Under the pieces are notes generated by a model. That model made no database searches, was not told the DNA's origin, and saw only the letters and a list, made by a program, of their open reading frames with translations. From an uncultured Saprospiraceae bacterium (GTDB lineage Bacteria; Bacteroidota; Bacteroidia; Chitinophagales; Saprospiraceae): a stretch of 55,323 bases of DNA. Below, in pieces: positions 26,085-35,801 of this stretch; position 1 is the stretch's first letter, and the number at the start of each line of letters is the position of its first letter. The position numbers and the translations under genes are program-made. The stretch covers positions 1 to 55,323 of the forward strand of contig CAKZTD010000074.1 in the NCBI GenBank assembly GCA_937921595.1, read 5' to 3'.

Positions 26085-27305
26085 TCAAATAATATCTTTC
26101 AGCTTAAAAGTCTTCGTGATCTTTTTTCCATCTCTGATGATCTTCAATTTTATTATTTTTCCTACTTTTCCCTGAAGTTTACGAGTCAGATCAGCTAAGC
26201 TTAAGTAGTTGATAGGGAGCCAATTAACCTTTTTTACTCGATCTCCTTTCATGATACCAGCTAAGTCTGCAGGTGAGCCTGGAACTACGAAATTAACAGT
26301 GTAAGTATTTAGGTCAGCGCCACTTGCTAAGAAGACTAAGCCACTCCGATCAAATTTAAAATTCCTTTTGTAGGATTTATTTGGTTTAAAATATGCTTTT
26401 TGACGGTAATAATCCAAAATGATATCAAAACGGCTCAAAACGACATTGCCTATCAACCCATTTCTATTATTGATCTCAGTGGTGTCCATGTACTCATAAA
26501 TCTCTTGATAACTGGCCACCAGATTGTTTAGTTTGTAGGATTTGCCAATCTTTATTTCATGAAATCGTCCGATAAAGCCTTCAATGTCCCCTCCAAGACC
26601 TTTTCCGATATTGCCTCTGACGATTTTATCAGGTACATCAAGAGCGGGATGTGTATCTGTATAAAGCAATAAAGTAAGACTGGCTCCGGTGTCGATTAAT
26701 AATTTGATCATAGCCGTAGAGTCCTGAGCATAAAGTTTTGATGGGATTTCTATATATGGTTTGTTTTTAAAAACAGAAATAGGGATTTCTTCATAATCTG
26801 AAGGTGCTATAAAAAACTCAGGGTCATACAAGGTGATTACCCTTTTACGGTAGTTTATTTTTACAATGTATCGACTAAAAAAATTAGCTCCTAGAATACC
26901 ATGGACTTCAACACCTGCGAGTGCTTCAAATTTAAAATAATCTTCTCCTAAAACTAAAAAATCTTGATTTGGATTATGAACGGAGCCTACTTCCAGATTT
27001 ACACCACGAGCTAGATAGGCGGTTAAGATCGTAGTCATATCTGAACCCCTTATTTTGAACTCTTTTTCATACTTAATGCCTATCATGTCAGCAAATTCCC
27101 TTTTATTAAGGATGGTGTATTCCGCTCCGGTATCGAATATAAATTTTAGGGGCAATACTTTATTGAAGCGGATATTTACGATAATAAAATTGTTTTCTAA
27201 TTGAAATGGGATGTCAATCTTCTTTCTTCCATGGATGTCATGTTGAGAAATGGCAGGAGTAGTTAATGTGCAGCAGATGAAAAATAAAAGGAAAAATTGC
27301 TTCAT
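26085..27305 (-). CDS. Secreted double aspartyl-protease (retropepsin-like) protein with PDZ domain
   Basis: 406 residues. Signal peptide (MKQFFLLFFICCTLTTPAISQ). Two aspartic-protease half-domains each carry the active-site triad: KFIFDTGAEYTIL (about 55-67) and KLLIDTGASLTLL (about 199-211). Each is followed by a GILGANFFSRY- or GLIGNVVLSRF-type strand. A PDZ domain closes the chain (about 320-400, YTVNFVVPGSPADLAGIMKGDRVKKVNW). Two DTG motifs on one chain could form one intramolecular active site. Periplasmic proteolysis is inferred; natural substrates are unknown. Monocistronic. Confidence 0.87.
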   Translation of the reverse strand: MKQFFLLFFICCTLTTPAISQHDIHGRKKIDIPFQLENNFIIVNIRFNKVLPLKFIFDTGAEYTILNKREFADMIGIKYEKEFKIRGSDMTTILTAYLARGVNLEVGSVHNPNQDFLVLGEDYFKFEALAGVEVHGILGANFFSRYIVKINYRKRVITLYDPEFFIAPSDYEEIPISVFKNKPYIEIPSKLYAQDSTAMIKLLIDTGASLTLLLYTDTHPALDVPDKIVRGNIGKGLGGDIEGFIGRFHEIKIGKSYKLNNLVASYQEIYEYMDTTEINNRNGLIGNVVLSRFDIILDYYRQKAYFKPNKSYKRNFKFDRSGLVFLASGADLNTYTVNFVVPGSPADLAGIMKGDRVKKVNWLPINYLSLADLTRKLQGKVGKIIKLKIIRDGKKITKTFKLKDII

Positions 27306-27481
27306 ATACTTTTGGCTTCAATGCAGTCGAGAAAATCGATTTTAAATGAAAAAGCGTGCACACCTTGGTAGGTTAATAGGCGATTTTAAAAAAAAACAAT
27401 CTATATCTCCAATCCTAGGCTCTTCCTGACAAATTAGCTATAATTATTTAAATGATTTTAATAAAAAGAAAGAATAATGTT

Positions 27482-27489
27482 TATCTTTG
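27482..27489 (+). promoter_or_regulatory. Candidate -7 element upstream of the SusC-like gene
   Basis: TATCTTTG matches TAnnTTTG, about 335 bases before the SusC start. The expected -33 position has only TTTA. If it is used, the mRNA has an unusually long leader. Confidence 0.4.
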
Positions 27490-27518
27490 TCCTAGTAATC
27501 TACCAATCTGAAATCCTA

Positions 27519-27593
27519 ACTAAATTTTGTTTTTGACATACATTCTGAAAGATTGTATGACTTCTGTTCTATTTTAAAAGAACAAAATTTAGT
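27519..27593 (+). promoter_or_regulatory. Structured leader upstream of the SusC-like gene
   Basis: ACTAAATTTTGTT (27519-27531) pairs perfectly with AACAAAATTTAGT (27581-27593), enclosing an imperfect CATACA/TTGTATG hairpin. A competing GTTCT/AGAAC hairpin (27566-27583) overlaps the second arm, so the two folds exclude each other. The remaining gap from 27594 to 27823 is AT-rich with no gene seen. Confidence 0.45.
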
Positions 27594-27823
27594 ATATGCG
27601 ACTCAAGGTTTTGCTTTAATAGAGAGAAACATATTTTTAAAGCTCCTCCTCATTCCCTTATCGTTCTCCTGAAAATAGTATTCGTATTTATTGTTTGTTC
27701 TAGTTTTGACCCCTTTTAATAAAAATATTTAAAGCTTAAATTTTTTATGAAGGATCGTCATGATTAGAAAAACGATTTTTTTATAGTTAGTGAATTATTT
27801 AATTAACCAAACCCTAATAGTGT

Positions 27824-30808
27824 ATGAAACTTAAATTTGACTTAAAGTATGCATTGTTGCTTCTTTTCGTAACAATGGGGACTTTTGCAATGGCTCAGCG
27901 TACCATTTCAGGTACTTTGACCGATGCAGAAACCAGTGAACCCTTGATTGGGGCTTCTGTAGTCGTAGTAGGAACTGCCAAAGGTGCAATTACCGATTTT
28001 GATGGTAAGTACAGCATTGCTGTTCCTGAAGGATCAACAGAACTTCAATTCTCTTATACTGGTTACTCAACTCAAACGGTTGCGTTGGGTGCTTCCAATG
28101 TAGTCGATTTCCAGATGTCTGCAGGGACTATTCTGGATGAAATCGTAGTTACCGGTTATGGTACTCAGAAAGAAAAAGAAATTACCTCTTCTGTCGTAGA
28201 GGTTACTGCAAAAGATTTTAATCAAGGGGTTATTGGTGACCCTGCCCAGTTACTTCAAGGAAAAGTAGCAGGTTTACAAGTTTACAACAGAGGTGGAGAT
28301 CCAAACTCACAAAGTACGATTCGTCTTAGAGGACTATCTACTGTTGGAGCTAATGTTCAGCCTTTAGTAGTTATCGATGGTGTTATCGGTGCTTCTTTAC
28401 AAAACGTTGATCCTAATGATATCGAAAGTATCAGTGTATTGAAAGATGGATCTGCTGCGGCGATCTATGGTTCTCGAGGATCAAGTGGGGTAATCATTGT
28501 GACCACTAAAAAAGGATCATCTTCACAAGAAATCCAATGGTCTTATAATGGCCAAATGTCTGTTGAATCTGCTTTGAATCCTGTACAAACATTGTCTGCT
28601 AGTGAATTTGCAGCAGCTGGTGGTACTGATTTAGGTTCTCGAACAGATTGGCTGGATGAAGTAACAACAAATCCATTTAGTCACAATCATGGTCTTGCTG
28701 CTTCTGGAGGAATTGGATCTAATTCAACGTTCCGTATTTCTGCTAACATTAGAGAGAAAAACGGTATCCTTCAAAAAACTGGTTACGACCAATTTAATAC
28801 TCGTTTGAACTTTTCTACAAAAGCATTTGACGATAAATTAAAAATTGATTTCAGTACTTCTTACACACACAGAGATCAAGAAAATGGTTACGATGAAGCA
28901 TTAAGATATGCGATTCTTTATAACCCAACTGCTCCTGTATTAGGTGCAAATTCTCCTTTTATTTTCAATGGTCCTCAGTTCGGTGGATTTTTTGAAACAC
29001 TTGGTTTGTTTGATAGCTTCAATCCTAAATCGATTGTTGAACAAAACATAAATCAAACAGAAAGAAGAGAATTTAACTACAGTGCAAACTTTGGTTACAA
29101 CATATTAGAAAACTTGACGCTTAACTTTAGAGTTGCGCAGCAAAGAACAGATATTTCTAATAACCAATATGCACCAACCACGGCTAACTTTAGAGGTAAT
29201 GCTACAAGTCCAACAAGAAAAGGTTTAGCAGAATTTTACGAGTCTGATTTTACTTTCAACTTGTATGAAACTTACGCTACTTACTTGACTTCTGTTGGTG
29301 ATAAATCAGATCTTAGAATTACTGGTGGATACTCTTACCAACAAGATAATTTTAGTGATAAATTTTTCAGTCTTGGTGATTTTCCAAACAACGATTTGGA
29401 TTTCGCTAACTTGATTGAAACTTCTCAGGATTTGAATAATGCTGGTTTTATTGATGCAAACAGTAATGCTTCTCCTGATAATAAAATTATTGCATTCTTC
29501 GGTCGTGCTAACTTTACTTTTGATGATGCAATTTTCGTTAATGCTTCTCTTCGTAGAGAAGGATCTTCGAAATTAGGTATCGATAATAAGTGGGGATTAT
29601 TTCCAGCTTTCGGTGTAGGTGTTGATTTAAACAAATACCTTCAGATTGGTGGTGTTGACTTGTTGAAAGCAAGACTAGGTTACGGTGTAACTGGTGCACT
29701 TCCTGAAGCAAGTGGATTAGCACAAGAGATTAGAAATATTGAAAACGATGGTGCTACAGGTGCTGTTACTACAAGTTTGGCAAGAGCTGCTAACACTGAT
29801 TTGAAATGGGAAGAGAAAGCAGAGATTAACTTTGGTATCGAAGTAACTGCAGGTAAATTATCTGCTACTATCGATTTATACAACAGAGACATTTCTGATT
29901 TTATCTTAGAAAGAACAGTTGATGCAGCTGTGTTTGGTGTAGATAAGCGTTTCGAAAATGCAGGTAAATTGAATACTAAAGGTTTAGAGGTAGCTTTAAA
30001 CTATGACTTGATTCAATCTGCTAATGTTAATTATAATACTGGAATCGTTCTTTCTACCTATAAAACAATTTTGGAAGAATATGTGTTAGAAGCAGAGACT
30101 AGAGGTAACTTAGGTGCTCCTGGTCAGAATGGTACCAATGTAGTTATAGTACAAGAAGGAGAAGAAATTGGAAATATCTGGGGACCAGTATTCGCAGGTG
30201 TTGAAGAAGGAAATCCAGTATTTGAAGATGTTAATGGTGACGGTATGATCGTTGCTGGTCAGGATAACGCATTGGATCCGGATGTAGATTTTGCAGTTTT
30301 AGGAAATGGTGTTCCTGATTTAGAATTAGGTTGGACTAACCAAGTAAGCTTCGGCGACTGGTCTGTAAATGCTTTCTTTAGAGGTGCATTTGGTCACAGC
30401 TTAGTAAATACTTTCAGAGCATTCTACGAGCCAAGATTGTCTACTCAGTCTTCTTACAATTATATAAATACTGATTTAGCAGTTGATGGATTAACTACGG
30501 CGAGATTTAGTTCTCTCTATGTTGAAAAAGCTGACTTTTTCAAATTGGATAACTTAACGATCTCTAAGCGTTTTAAATTTAATAATTCTGCTATCGATGG
30601 AATGAGTTTATCTTTTATTGTACAAAATGCTTTTGTAATTACGAAGTATACAGGTTCTGATCCAGAGCCAAGTTTTACAGATCGTGGAGCTGAAGGTAAT
30701 GGAGATATTAATGTAGGTCCTTCTGATCCTTTAGCACCTGGTATTGATAGAAGAAATAATTATTTCTCTGCCCGATCATTTGCATTGGGACTTAATGTTA
30801 ACTTTTAA
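27824..30808 (+). CDS. SusC/RagA-family TonB-linked outer-membrane porter
   Basis: 994 residues, typical length. Signal peptide (MKLKFDLKYALLLLFVTMGTFAMAQ), an N-terminal carboxypeptidase-regulatory-like domain (RTISGTLTDAETSEPLIGASVVV ... TDFDGKYSI, about 26-105), a TonB-box-like DEIVVTGYGTQKEKEITSSV, the plug (AQLLQGKVAGLQVYNRGGDP, STIRLRGLSTVGANVQPLVVIDG, SGVIIVTTKKG), and the 22-strand barrel ending AFALGLNVNF-like. It forms the ligand channel capped by SusD for import of oligomers, driven by TonB-ExbBD. SusD follows 14 bases later; substrate unknown, and no glycoside hydrolase is adjacent. Confidence 0.96.
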   Translation: MKLKFDLKYALLLLFVTMGTFAMAQRTISGTLTDAETSEPLIGASVVVVGTAKGAITDFDGKYSIAVPEGSTELQFSYTGYSTQTVALGASNVVDFQMSAGTILDEIVVTGYGTQKEKEITSSVVEVTAKDFNQGVIGDPAQLLQGKVAGLQVYNRGGDPNSQSTIRLRGLSTVGANVQPLVVIDGVIGASLQNVDPNDIESISVLKDGSAAAIYGSRGSSGVIIVTTKKGSSSQEIQWSYNGQMSVESALNPVQTLSASEFAAAGGTDLGSRTDWLDEVTTNPFSHNHGLAASGGIGSNSTFRISANIREKNGILQKTGYDQFNTRLNFSTKAFDDKLKIDFSTSYTHRDQENGYDEALRYAILYNPTAPVLGANSPFIFNGPQFGGFFETLGLFDSFNPKSIVEQNINQTERREFNYSANFGYNILENLTLNFRVAQQRTDISNNQYAPTTANFRGNATSPTRKGLAEFYESDFTFNLYETYATYLTSVGDKSDLRITGGYSYQQDNFSDKFFSLGDFPNNDLDFANLIETSQDLNNAGFIDANSNASPDNKIIAFFGRANFTFDDAIFVNASLRREGSSKLGIDNKWGLFPAFGVGVDLNKYLQIGGVDLLKARLGYGVTGALPEASGLAQEIRNIENDGATGAVTTSLARAANTDLKWEEKAEINFGIEVTAGKLSATIDLYNRDISDFILERTVDAAVFGVDKRFENAGKLNTKGLEVALNYDLIQSANVNYNTGIVLSTYKTILEEYVLEAETRGNLGAPGQNGTNVVIVQEGEEIGNIWGPVFAGVEEGNPVFEDVNGDGMIVAGQDNALDPDVDFAVLGNGVPDLELGWTNQVSFGDWSVNAFFRGAFGHSLVNTFRAFYEPRLSTQSSYNYINTDLAVDGLTTARFSSLYVEKADFFKLDNLTISKRFKFNNSAIDGMSLSFIVQNAFVITKYTGSDPEPSFTDRGAEGNGDINVGPSDPLAPGIDRRNNYFSARSFALGLNVNF

Positions 30809-30822
30809 AAGAATTAATAATT

Positions 30823-32424
30823 ATGAATAAATTTTCAAAAATTCTTATTGTTTTTGCGGCAATGTTCGCAATACAATCTTGTACAGATCTTGAAGAGGAT
30901 CTGATAGGAGATGTTACAACTGAAATTAGTGTACCAGGTATAACACCTGTTGGTGGTGGACCTGGCGGAGGACCTTTAAGTGGTGCTTATGGAGAGTTGA
31001 GAAATGCAGGTACTGCTAACCACGGTGGTTACTATTCAATTCAGGAAATCACAACAGATGAAATGGTTATCTGTGCTAAGGGTGGTGATTGGTTTGATGG
31101 TGGTATCTTGGTTGAATTACACCAACATACTTATGGACCAACTCATGATATGGTAAATGGTACTTGGGTACAAACCTATAATGCCATTAATACGGTAAAT
31201 GAATTACTTGATGGCGGTGCATTGGATGCTAATCAAACTTCTCAAGCCCAAGCGCTTAGAGCTTATTTTTACTTAAGATTATTAGACTTGTATGGTAATG
31301 TAAAAATTATTGAAGAGCCAGGAGTTGATGCTCCTCAAGCTTCGAGTCAAGAAGTGTTTGATTTTATAGAAGATGAGTTATTAGAAGCATTAGGTATCAC
31401 TGAAGTTTCTGCTTCAATGAATTTAGCAGCTAGTCCACTAGGTGCTGATTTTAGTCCTTATGAAATCAATCAATATGCTGCTTTGGGTATGCTTGCAAAA
31501 TTATACCTGAATGCTGAAGCATATGTAGGTAGTGCTCATTATGAAGAAGCAGCTGATGCTGCAGCTTACATTATTGATAGCGGTGTTTACAGATTATGCG
31601 ATGATGGATGTACTGTTACAAACCTTGGAAAGAGAGCAGGTGTAGAATCTGATCCGGATGATTTGGAAGGATTTGCTGCAGTTTTTGCTGCAAATAATGA
31701 AAACAATCCAGAGCATATTTTCTCTGTATTCTATGATGAAGCGAGTGGGGGAGGAATGAACTTCTCTTCAATGAATCTTCATTATTCTTCTCAGTTTACT
31801 TGGAACTTTGATGCTCAGCCTTGGAATGGTTATGCTACTTTAGAAGAATTTTATAATTCTTTCGAAGATGGTGATAAAAGAAAACAGGCTAGTTTTATTG
31901 TTGGTGAGCAATTAGATTTTGGTGGTTCTGCTGTACTTGATTACGCTTCTGATGATGGAAATCTTGTATTGAACTACACACCTTCTATTAACGAACTACA
32001 GCCTAACTCTCAAAGAGAAGCTGGTGCTCGTCCTGGTAAATTTAGTTTTAAACAATTCGGTCGTCCAGATATGGATAATGATTTTCCTATCTTAAGATTA
32101 GGTGAAGTTTACTTAATCAGAGGAGAAGCAATGGCAAGAATGAGCGGAAACTGGGGTGACGCTTTACCTGATGTAAACGTTGTAAGAGGAAGAGCAGGTG
32201 TAAGTGCATTAACAACCATTGATGCAGATGAATTTCTTGCTGAAAGAGGTAGAGAAATGTTCCAAGAATCTTCTCGTCGAACTGACTTGATCCGTTTTGG
32301 AAAATACAATGAATCTTGGTGGGAAAAACCAAATGATCCTTCTGATCACGTAAATATTTTCCCAATTCCAGCTGAGCAAATTACAGCTAGTGCTGGATCA
32401 CTTACTCAGAATCCAGGTTACTAA
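30823..32424 (+). CDS. SusD/RagB-family surface nutrient-binding lipoprotein
   Basis: 533 residues. Lipobox AIQSC (Cys20), followed by TDLEED, acidic residues of the kind that direct Bacteroidota lipoproteins to the surface. Family features include an alpha-helical TPR-like scaffold (AQALRAYFYLRLLDLYGNVKI, EINQYAALGMLAKLYLNAEAY), the C-terminal LRLGEVYLIRGEAMARM and FLAERGREMFQESSRRTDLIRFGKY, and the ending IFPIPAEQI. It forms the lid of the SusC channel. The chain has a Gly-rich N-terminal stretch (PVGGGPGGGPLSG). Followed by a terminator, so SusCD are one unit. Confidence 0.95.
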   Translation: MNKFSKILIVFAAMFAIQSCTDLEEDLIGDVTTEISVPGITPVGGGPGGGPLSGAYGELRNAGTANHGGYYSIQEITTDEMVICAKGGDWFDGGILVELHQHTYGPTHDMVNGTWVQTYNAINTVNELLDGGALDANQTSQAQALRAYFYLRLLDLYGNVKIIEEPGVDAPQASSQEVFDFIEDELLEALGITEVSASMNLAASPLGADFSPYEINQYAALGMLAKLYLNAEAYVGSAHYEEAADAAAYIIDSGVYRLCDDGCTVTNLGKRAGVESDPDDLEGFAAVFAANNENNPEHIFSVFYDEASGGGMNFSSMNLHYSSQFTWNFDAQPWNGYATLEEFYNSFEDGDKRKQASFIVGEQLDFGGSAVLDYASDDGNLVLNYTPSINELQPNSQREAGARPGKFSFKQFGRPDMDNDFPILRLGEVYLIRGEAMARMSGNWGDALPDVNVVRGRAGVSALTTIDADEFLAERGREMFQESSRRTDLIRFGKYNESWWEKPNDPSDHVNIFPIPAEQITASAGSLTQNPGY

Positions 32425-32448
32425 ATTGAAATTAAAATATTAATTTTG

Positions 32449-32477
32449 GGGTTACCTCTTCGGGGGTAACCCTTTTT
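32449..32477 (+). terminator. Rho-independent terminator after SusD
   Basis: GGGTTACC pairs with GGTAACCC around an 8-base loop (TCTTCGGG), followed by five T, 25 bases after the stop codon. Confidence 0.88.
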
Positions 32478-32502
32478 CATTAAAAGTACTTGTGTAAAAA
32501 AT

Positions 32503-35500
32503 ATGCTCCTTCGGTATCACTTACTATTTTGTCTTTTATTTGTCTTGCTTTCGCAGGCCTGTAAACAAGATCAACACCTCTTCGTCCTGAAGAGCGAGGA
32601 TACCGCCTCTTTTCGAAATGACCTTACCTATACAGAAGAATTTAATCCTTATACTTATCGGAATTTTTATAATGGTGGAGGTGTCGCTATGGGAGATATC
32701 AATAACGACGGTTTATTGGATATTTACTTTACCGGAAATCTCGTAGATAATAAAATGTTCCTCAATAAAGGAAACTGGGAATTTGAAGATATAACAGCAT
32801 CGAGCGGATTAGCTTGCCCAAATGTTTGGTCTTCAGGAGCTAATTTTGTTGATGTCAATGGCGATGGTTGGTTAGATCTATATGTATGTAAAGCTGGAAA
32901 GCCGGAAGGTGAAAACAGACACAATGAATTGTTTATAAACAAGGGGAGTGAGTCGGCAGGTTTGCAATTTGAAGAACGCTCTGTCGAATATGGTTTAGAT
33001 GTAAAAGGTCTTTCGATTCAATCTGCTTTTTTTGATTACGATCATGATGGTGATCTGGATTGTTACCTGCTCAATAATTCTTTAAGATCTATTGGCGGAC
33101 TAAATTTGGTGAAAGACAAAAGAAAAGAATACAGTGAAAACGGAAATAAATTTTTTGAAAATAGAGATGGACGCTTTTATGATGTAACTCAAGAGTCTGG
33201 AATATTTAGTAGTGAGATTGGTTTTGGTTTAGGGATAACGCTGAGTGATTTTAATTTGGATGGATGGACCGATATTTATATTTCAAATGACTTTTTTGAA
33301 AAGGATTATTTGTATATCAATAATCAAGATAAAACATTTACAGAACAAGGTGAAAAGTATTTTCAATGTTTCCCTCTAGGATCAATGGGGGCTGATGTAG
33401 CAGATCTTGATAATGACTTATTACCGGATTTGATGATCACAGAAATGCTTCCAAATACTGTAAATAGGAAAAAAACAAAAGCGATTTATGAGTCTTGGAA
33501 AAAATATTCTTTAGCGACATCTAAAGGTTATTCCCATCAGTTTCCTAGAAATATGCTTCAGCGAAATATGGGGGATGCCGGTTTTTTAGAAATCGGCCGA
33601 AAGGCTGGAATAGAAGGAACCAATTGGAGTTGGTCTTGCTTGATGCAAGATTTTGATAATGATGGTTTAAAAGATATTATCGTCGCAAATGGAATTTATA
33701 AAGATTTATTAGATCGAGATTATTTAGCCTTTATGGCCAATGATACGAAAGTTAAAAGCAGTCTTAAAAAAGGAAATAATGATGCGATTACCAGCTTGAT
33801 CGATGCGATGCCATCAGAGGCTATTTCAAATTTTGCTTTTAAAAATATAGGAGATTTTAATTTTGAAAATCAATCGGATAATTGGGGCTTAGGGAAAGCA
33901 AGTTTTAGCAATGGTTGTGCATACGGAGATTTAGACAATGACGGAGATCTTGACCTAGTTTTTAACAATGTCAATATGTCGAGCTTCCTTTTTGAAAATA
34001 CTGCAAACGAGCAAGGAGGAAGTTATTTAAAAATAGACCTTAAAGGTAAAAATGCTAATACTAGAGCAATTGGTGCTAAAGTAATTATTTATGCTTGCGA
34101 TCAAACTTTTATGAGCGAACAATATCCTTCAAGAGGATTTCAATCAAGCGTTTCCAATCAGATTTTATTAGGCTTAGGATCGTGTAATAATGTCGATAGT
34201 CTTAAGATCATTTGGCCGGACGGACATTACGATTTACATACCGATGTCCAAGTAAATTCGACCATACAATTAGAAGAAAAAGAACAAGGAAAAAATATTG
34301 CAGCATTTAATACTGAAAGCTCAATATCGATTTTTAAATTAGAAGAAACTCTAGGTCTCATTCATCAACAGCCAAATTTTAATCAGTTTAATCGAGAGCG
34401 TTTATTAATGAAAATGAATACTGTTGAAGGACCTGCCTTAGCGATAGCTGATTTGAATAATGATCAAGTTTTAGATGTCTTTATGGGAGGTGGAAAAGGA
34501 CAAGTTTCAAATCTTCAATTCTCAGGACTAGATTCAAAAAATGATATAACATCTTTTGAATCTGGAAAACGATCTGAAGTTACAGAAGCTTTGTTTTTTG
34601 ATTGCGATAATGACGGAGATCAAGATGTTTATATTGCAAATGGAGGAACGGCTTTTTCACCTCAAGCTGCAGAATTACAAGATGAACTTTATATCAATGA
34701 TGGAAAAGGGCAGCTAAGCAAAAAGGATAAGGCCTTCTCGTTTTTAAAACCTGTCGCTACCGGAGCGGTGGCTATTTCAGATTATAACAAAGATGGACTC
34801 CTGGATGTTTTTGTTGGAGAACGAAATGGGAATAATACTTATGGTTTACCAGGTTCAGGATACCTTTTTAAAAATAAAGGCCAACAAGAATTTGAACTGG
34901 TAAATTCACCACAATTTGAAAACCTTGGAATCATCACCGATGCAAAATGGCTCGATGTTAATAATGATGAATTGCCGGATTTAATGGTCGTAGGGGAGTG
35001 GATGCCGATCACTGTTTTTATCAATACTGGAGATGATTTTGAAAAACAAGAATTGGGTTTAGAAAATACCAATGGTCTTTGGAATAAAATATTGGTCCAT
35101 GATTTTAATGATGATGGAGAAGAAGATATCTTTGTAGGAAATATTGGACAAAACAGTGCCTTGGATACCAATCATAAATTATATCTCTATGATTTTGATT
35201 CGAATGGAAGTGTGGAGCAAATTTTAGCAGAAGAAGTAGATGGGGAAATTTATCCTTCTTTAGATATGGATGAATTGATGTCGCAATTGCCATTTTTAAA
35301 AAAGAAATATGTATTCTATAAAGATTATTCTGAAGCGACCATGGAGCAATTGTTTGATCCCCAAACTTTAGAAAAATGTACAGTCCTGAATTTAGATGTC
35401 TTAGAAAGTCAATTGTATTTTAAACGCAATGGTCGTTTTGAAAAACAAACGTTACCAGAGGAGTTGCAATTTTCTTCGATACATGCGGCGATCGCCCATG

Positions 35501-35748
35501 ACTTCGATCATGATGGTAAAAAAGATTTGCTAGTTGGAGGAAATCATTATTTGACAAAGCCACAGTTTGGTCGAGATGATGCATCTAAAGCATGGATAGT
35601 TTTTGGAAAAGAAAAAGAGGGCACCATCAAATTTGAGGAAGTGGAATCCCTAAATATAAGTGGACAAATTAGAGATTTTGAATTATTAGATGAGCGTAGA
35701 ATATTAGTCGGTTCGATTAATCAAGCGGTGAAGGTTTATTCGTTTTAA
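32503..35748 (+). CDS. FG-GAP/VCBS-repeat lipoprotein with ASPIC/UnbV domain, paralogue 1
   Basis: 1,081 residues. Lipobox LLSQAC (Cys20), followed by KQDQ. Thirteen Ca-binding DxNxDGxxD-type motifs are visible, for example GDINNDGLLDIYF, VDVNGDGWLDLYV, FDYDHDGDLDCYL and HDFDHDGKKDLLV. They are arranged as two seven- or six-bladed propeller halves with an ASPIC/UnbV domain between them (about 505-595, GFQSSVSNQILLGLG and LKIIWPDG). Such CRTAC1-like proteins are common on Bacteroidota surfaces; function is unknown. No T9SS signal, so the lipid anchor holds it. The next gene lies 54 bases on, past a CATT microsatellite. Two paralogues follow at 36400 and 39911. Confidence 0.9.
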   Translation: MLLRYHLLFCLLFVLLSQACKQDQHLFVLKSEDTASFRNDLTYTEEFNPYTYRNFYNGGGVAMGDINNDGLLDIYFTGNLVDNKMFLNKGNWEFEDITASSGLACPNVWSSGANFVDVNGDGWLDLYVCKAGKPEGENRHNELFINKGSESAGLQFEERSVEYGLDVKGLSIQSAFFDYDHDGDLDCYLLNNSLRSIGGLNLVKDKRKEYSENGNKFFENRDGRFYDVTQESGIFSSEIGFGLGITLSDFNLDGWTDIYISNDFFEKDYLYINNQDKTFTEQGEKYFQCFPLGSMGADVADLDNDLLPDLMITEMLPNTVNRKKTKAIYESWKKYSLATSKGYSHQFPRNMLQRNMGDAGFLEIGRKAGIEGTNWSWSCLMQDFDNDGLKDIIVANGIYKDLLDRDYLAFMANDTKVKSSLKKGNNDAITSLIDAMPSEAISNFAFKNIGDFNFENQSDNWGLGKASFSNGCAYGDLDNDGDLDLVFNNVNMSSFLFENTANEQGGSYLKIDLKGKNANTRAIGAKVIIYACDQTFMSEQYPSRGFQSSVSNQILLGLGSCNNVDSLKIIWPDGHYDLHTDVQVNSTIQLEEKEQGKNIAAFNTESSISIFKLEETLGLIHQQPNFNQFNRERLLMKMNTVEGPALAIADLNNDQVLDVFMGGGKGQVSNLQFSGLDSKNDITSFESGKRSEVTEALFFDCDNDGDQDVYIANGGTAFSPQAAELQDELYINDGKGQLSKKDKAFSFLKPVATGAVAISDYNKDGLLDVFVGERNGNNTYGLPGSGYLFKNKGQQEFELVNSPQFENLGIITDAKWLDVNNDELPDLMVVGEWMPITVFINTGDDFEKQELGLENTNGLWNKILVHDFNDDGEEDIFVGNIGQNSALDTNHKLYLYDFDSNGSVEQILAEEVDGEIYPSLDMDELMSQLPFLKKKYVFYKDYSEATMEQLFDPQTLEKCTVLNLDVLESQLYFKRNGRFEKQTLPEELQFSSIHAAIAHDFDHDGKKDLLVGGNHYLTKPQFGRDDASKAWIVFGKEKEGTIKFEEVESLNISGQIRDFELLDERRILVGSINQAVKVYSF

Positions 35749-35750
35749 TT

Positions 35751-35774
35751 CATTCATTCATTCATTCATTCATT
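35751..35774 (+). repeat. (CATT)6 microsatellite
   Basis: Six perfect tandem copies of CATT, starting three bases after the stop of paralogue 1 and 27 bases before the next ATG. It lies outside any reading frame but within the spacing that could affect expression of the next gene. Confidence 0.95.
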
Positions 35775-35801
35775 TGAAAAAATAAATTTAATAATCAAAT
35801 T

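Noticed and set aside
35751-35774. Translational phase-variation switch
   Set aside because: The tetranucleotide tract is outside the coding frames, so unit changes cannot cause frameshifts; only spacing effects remain possible.
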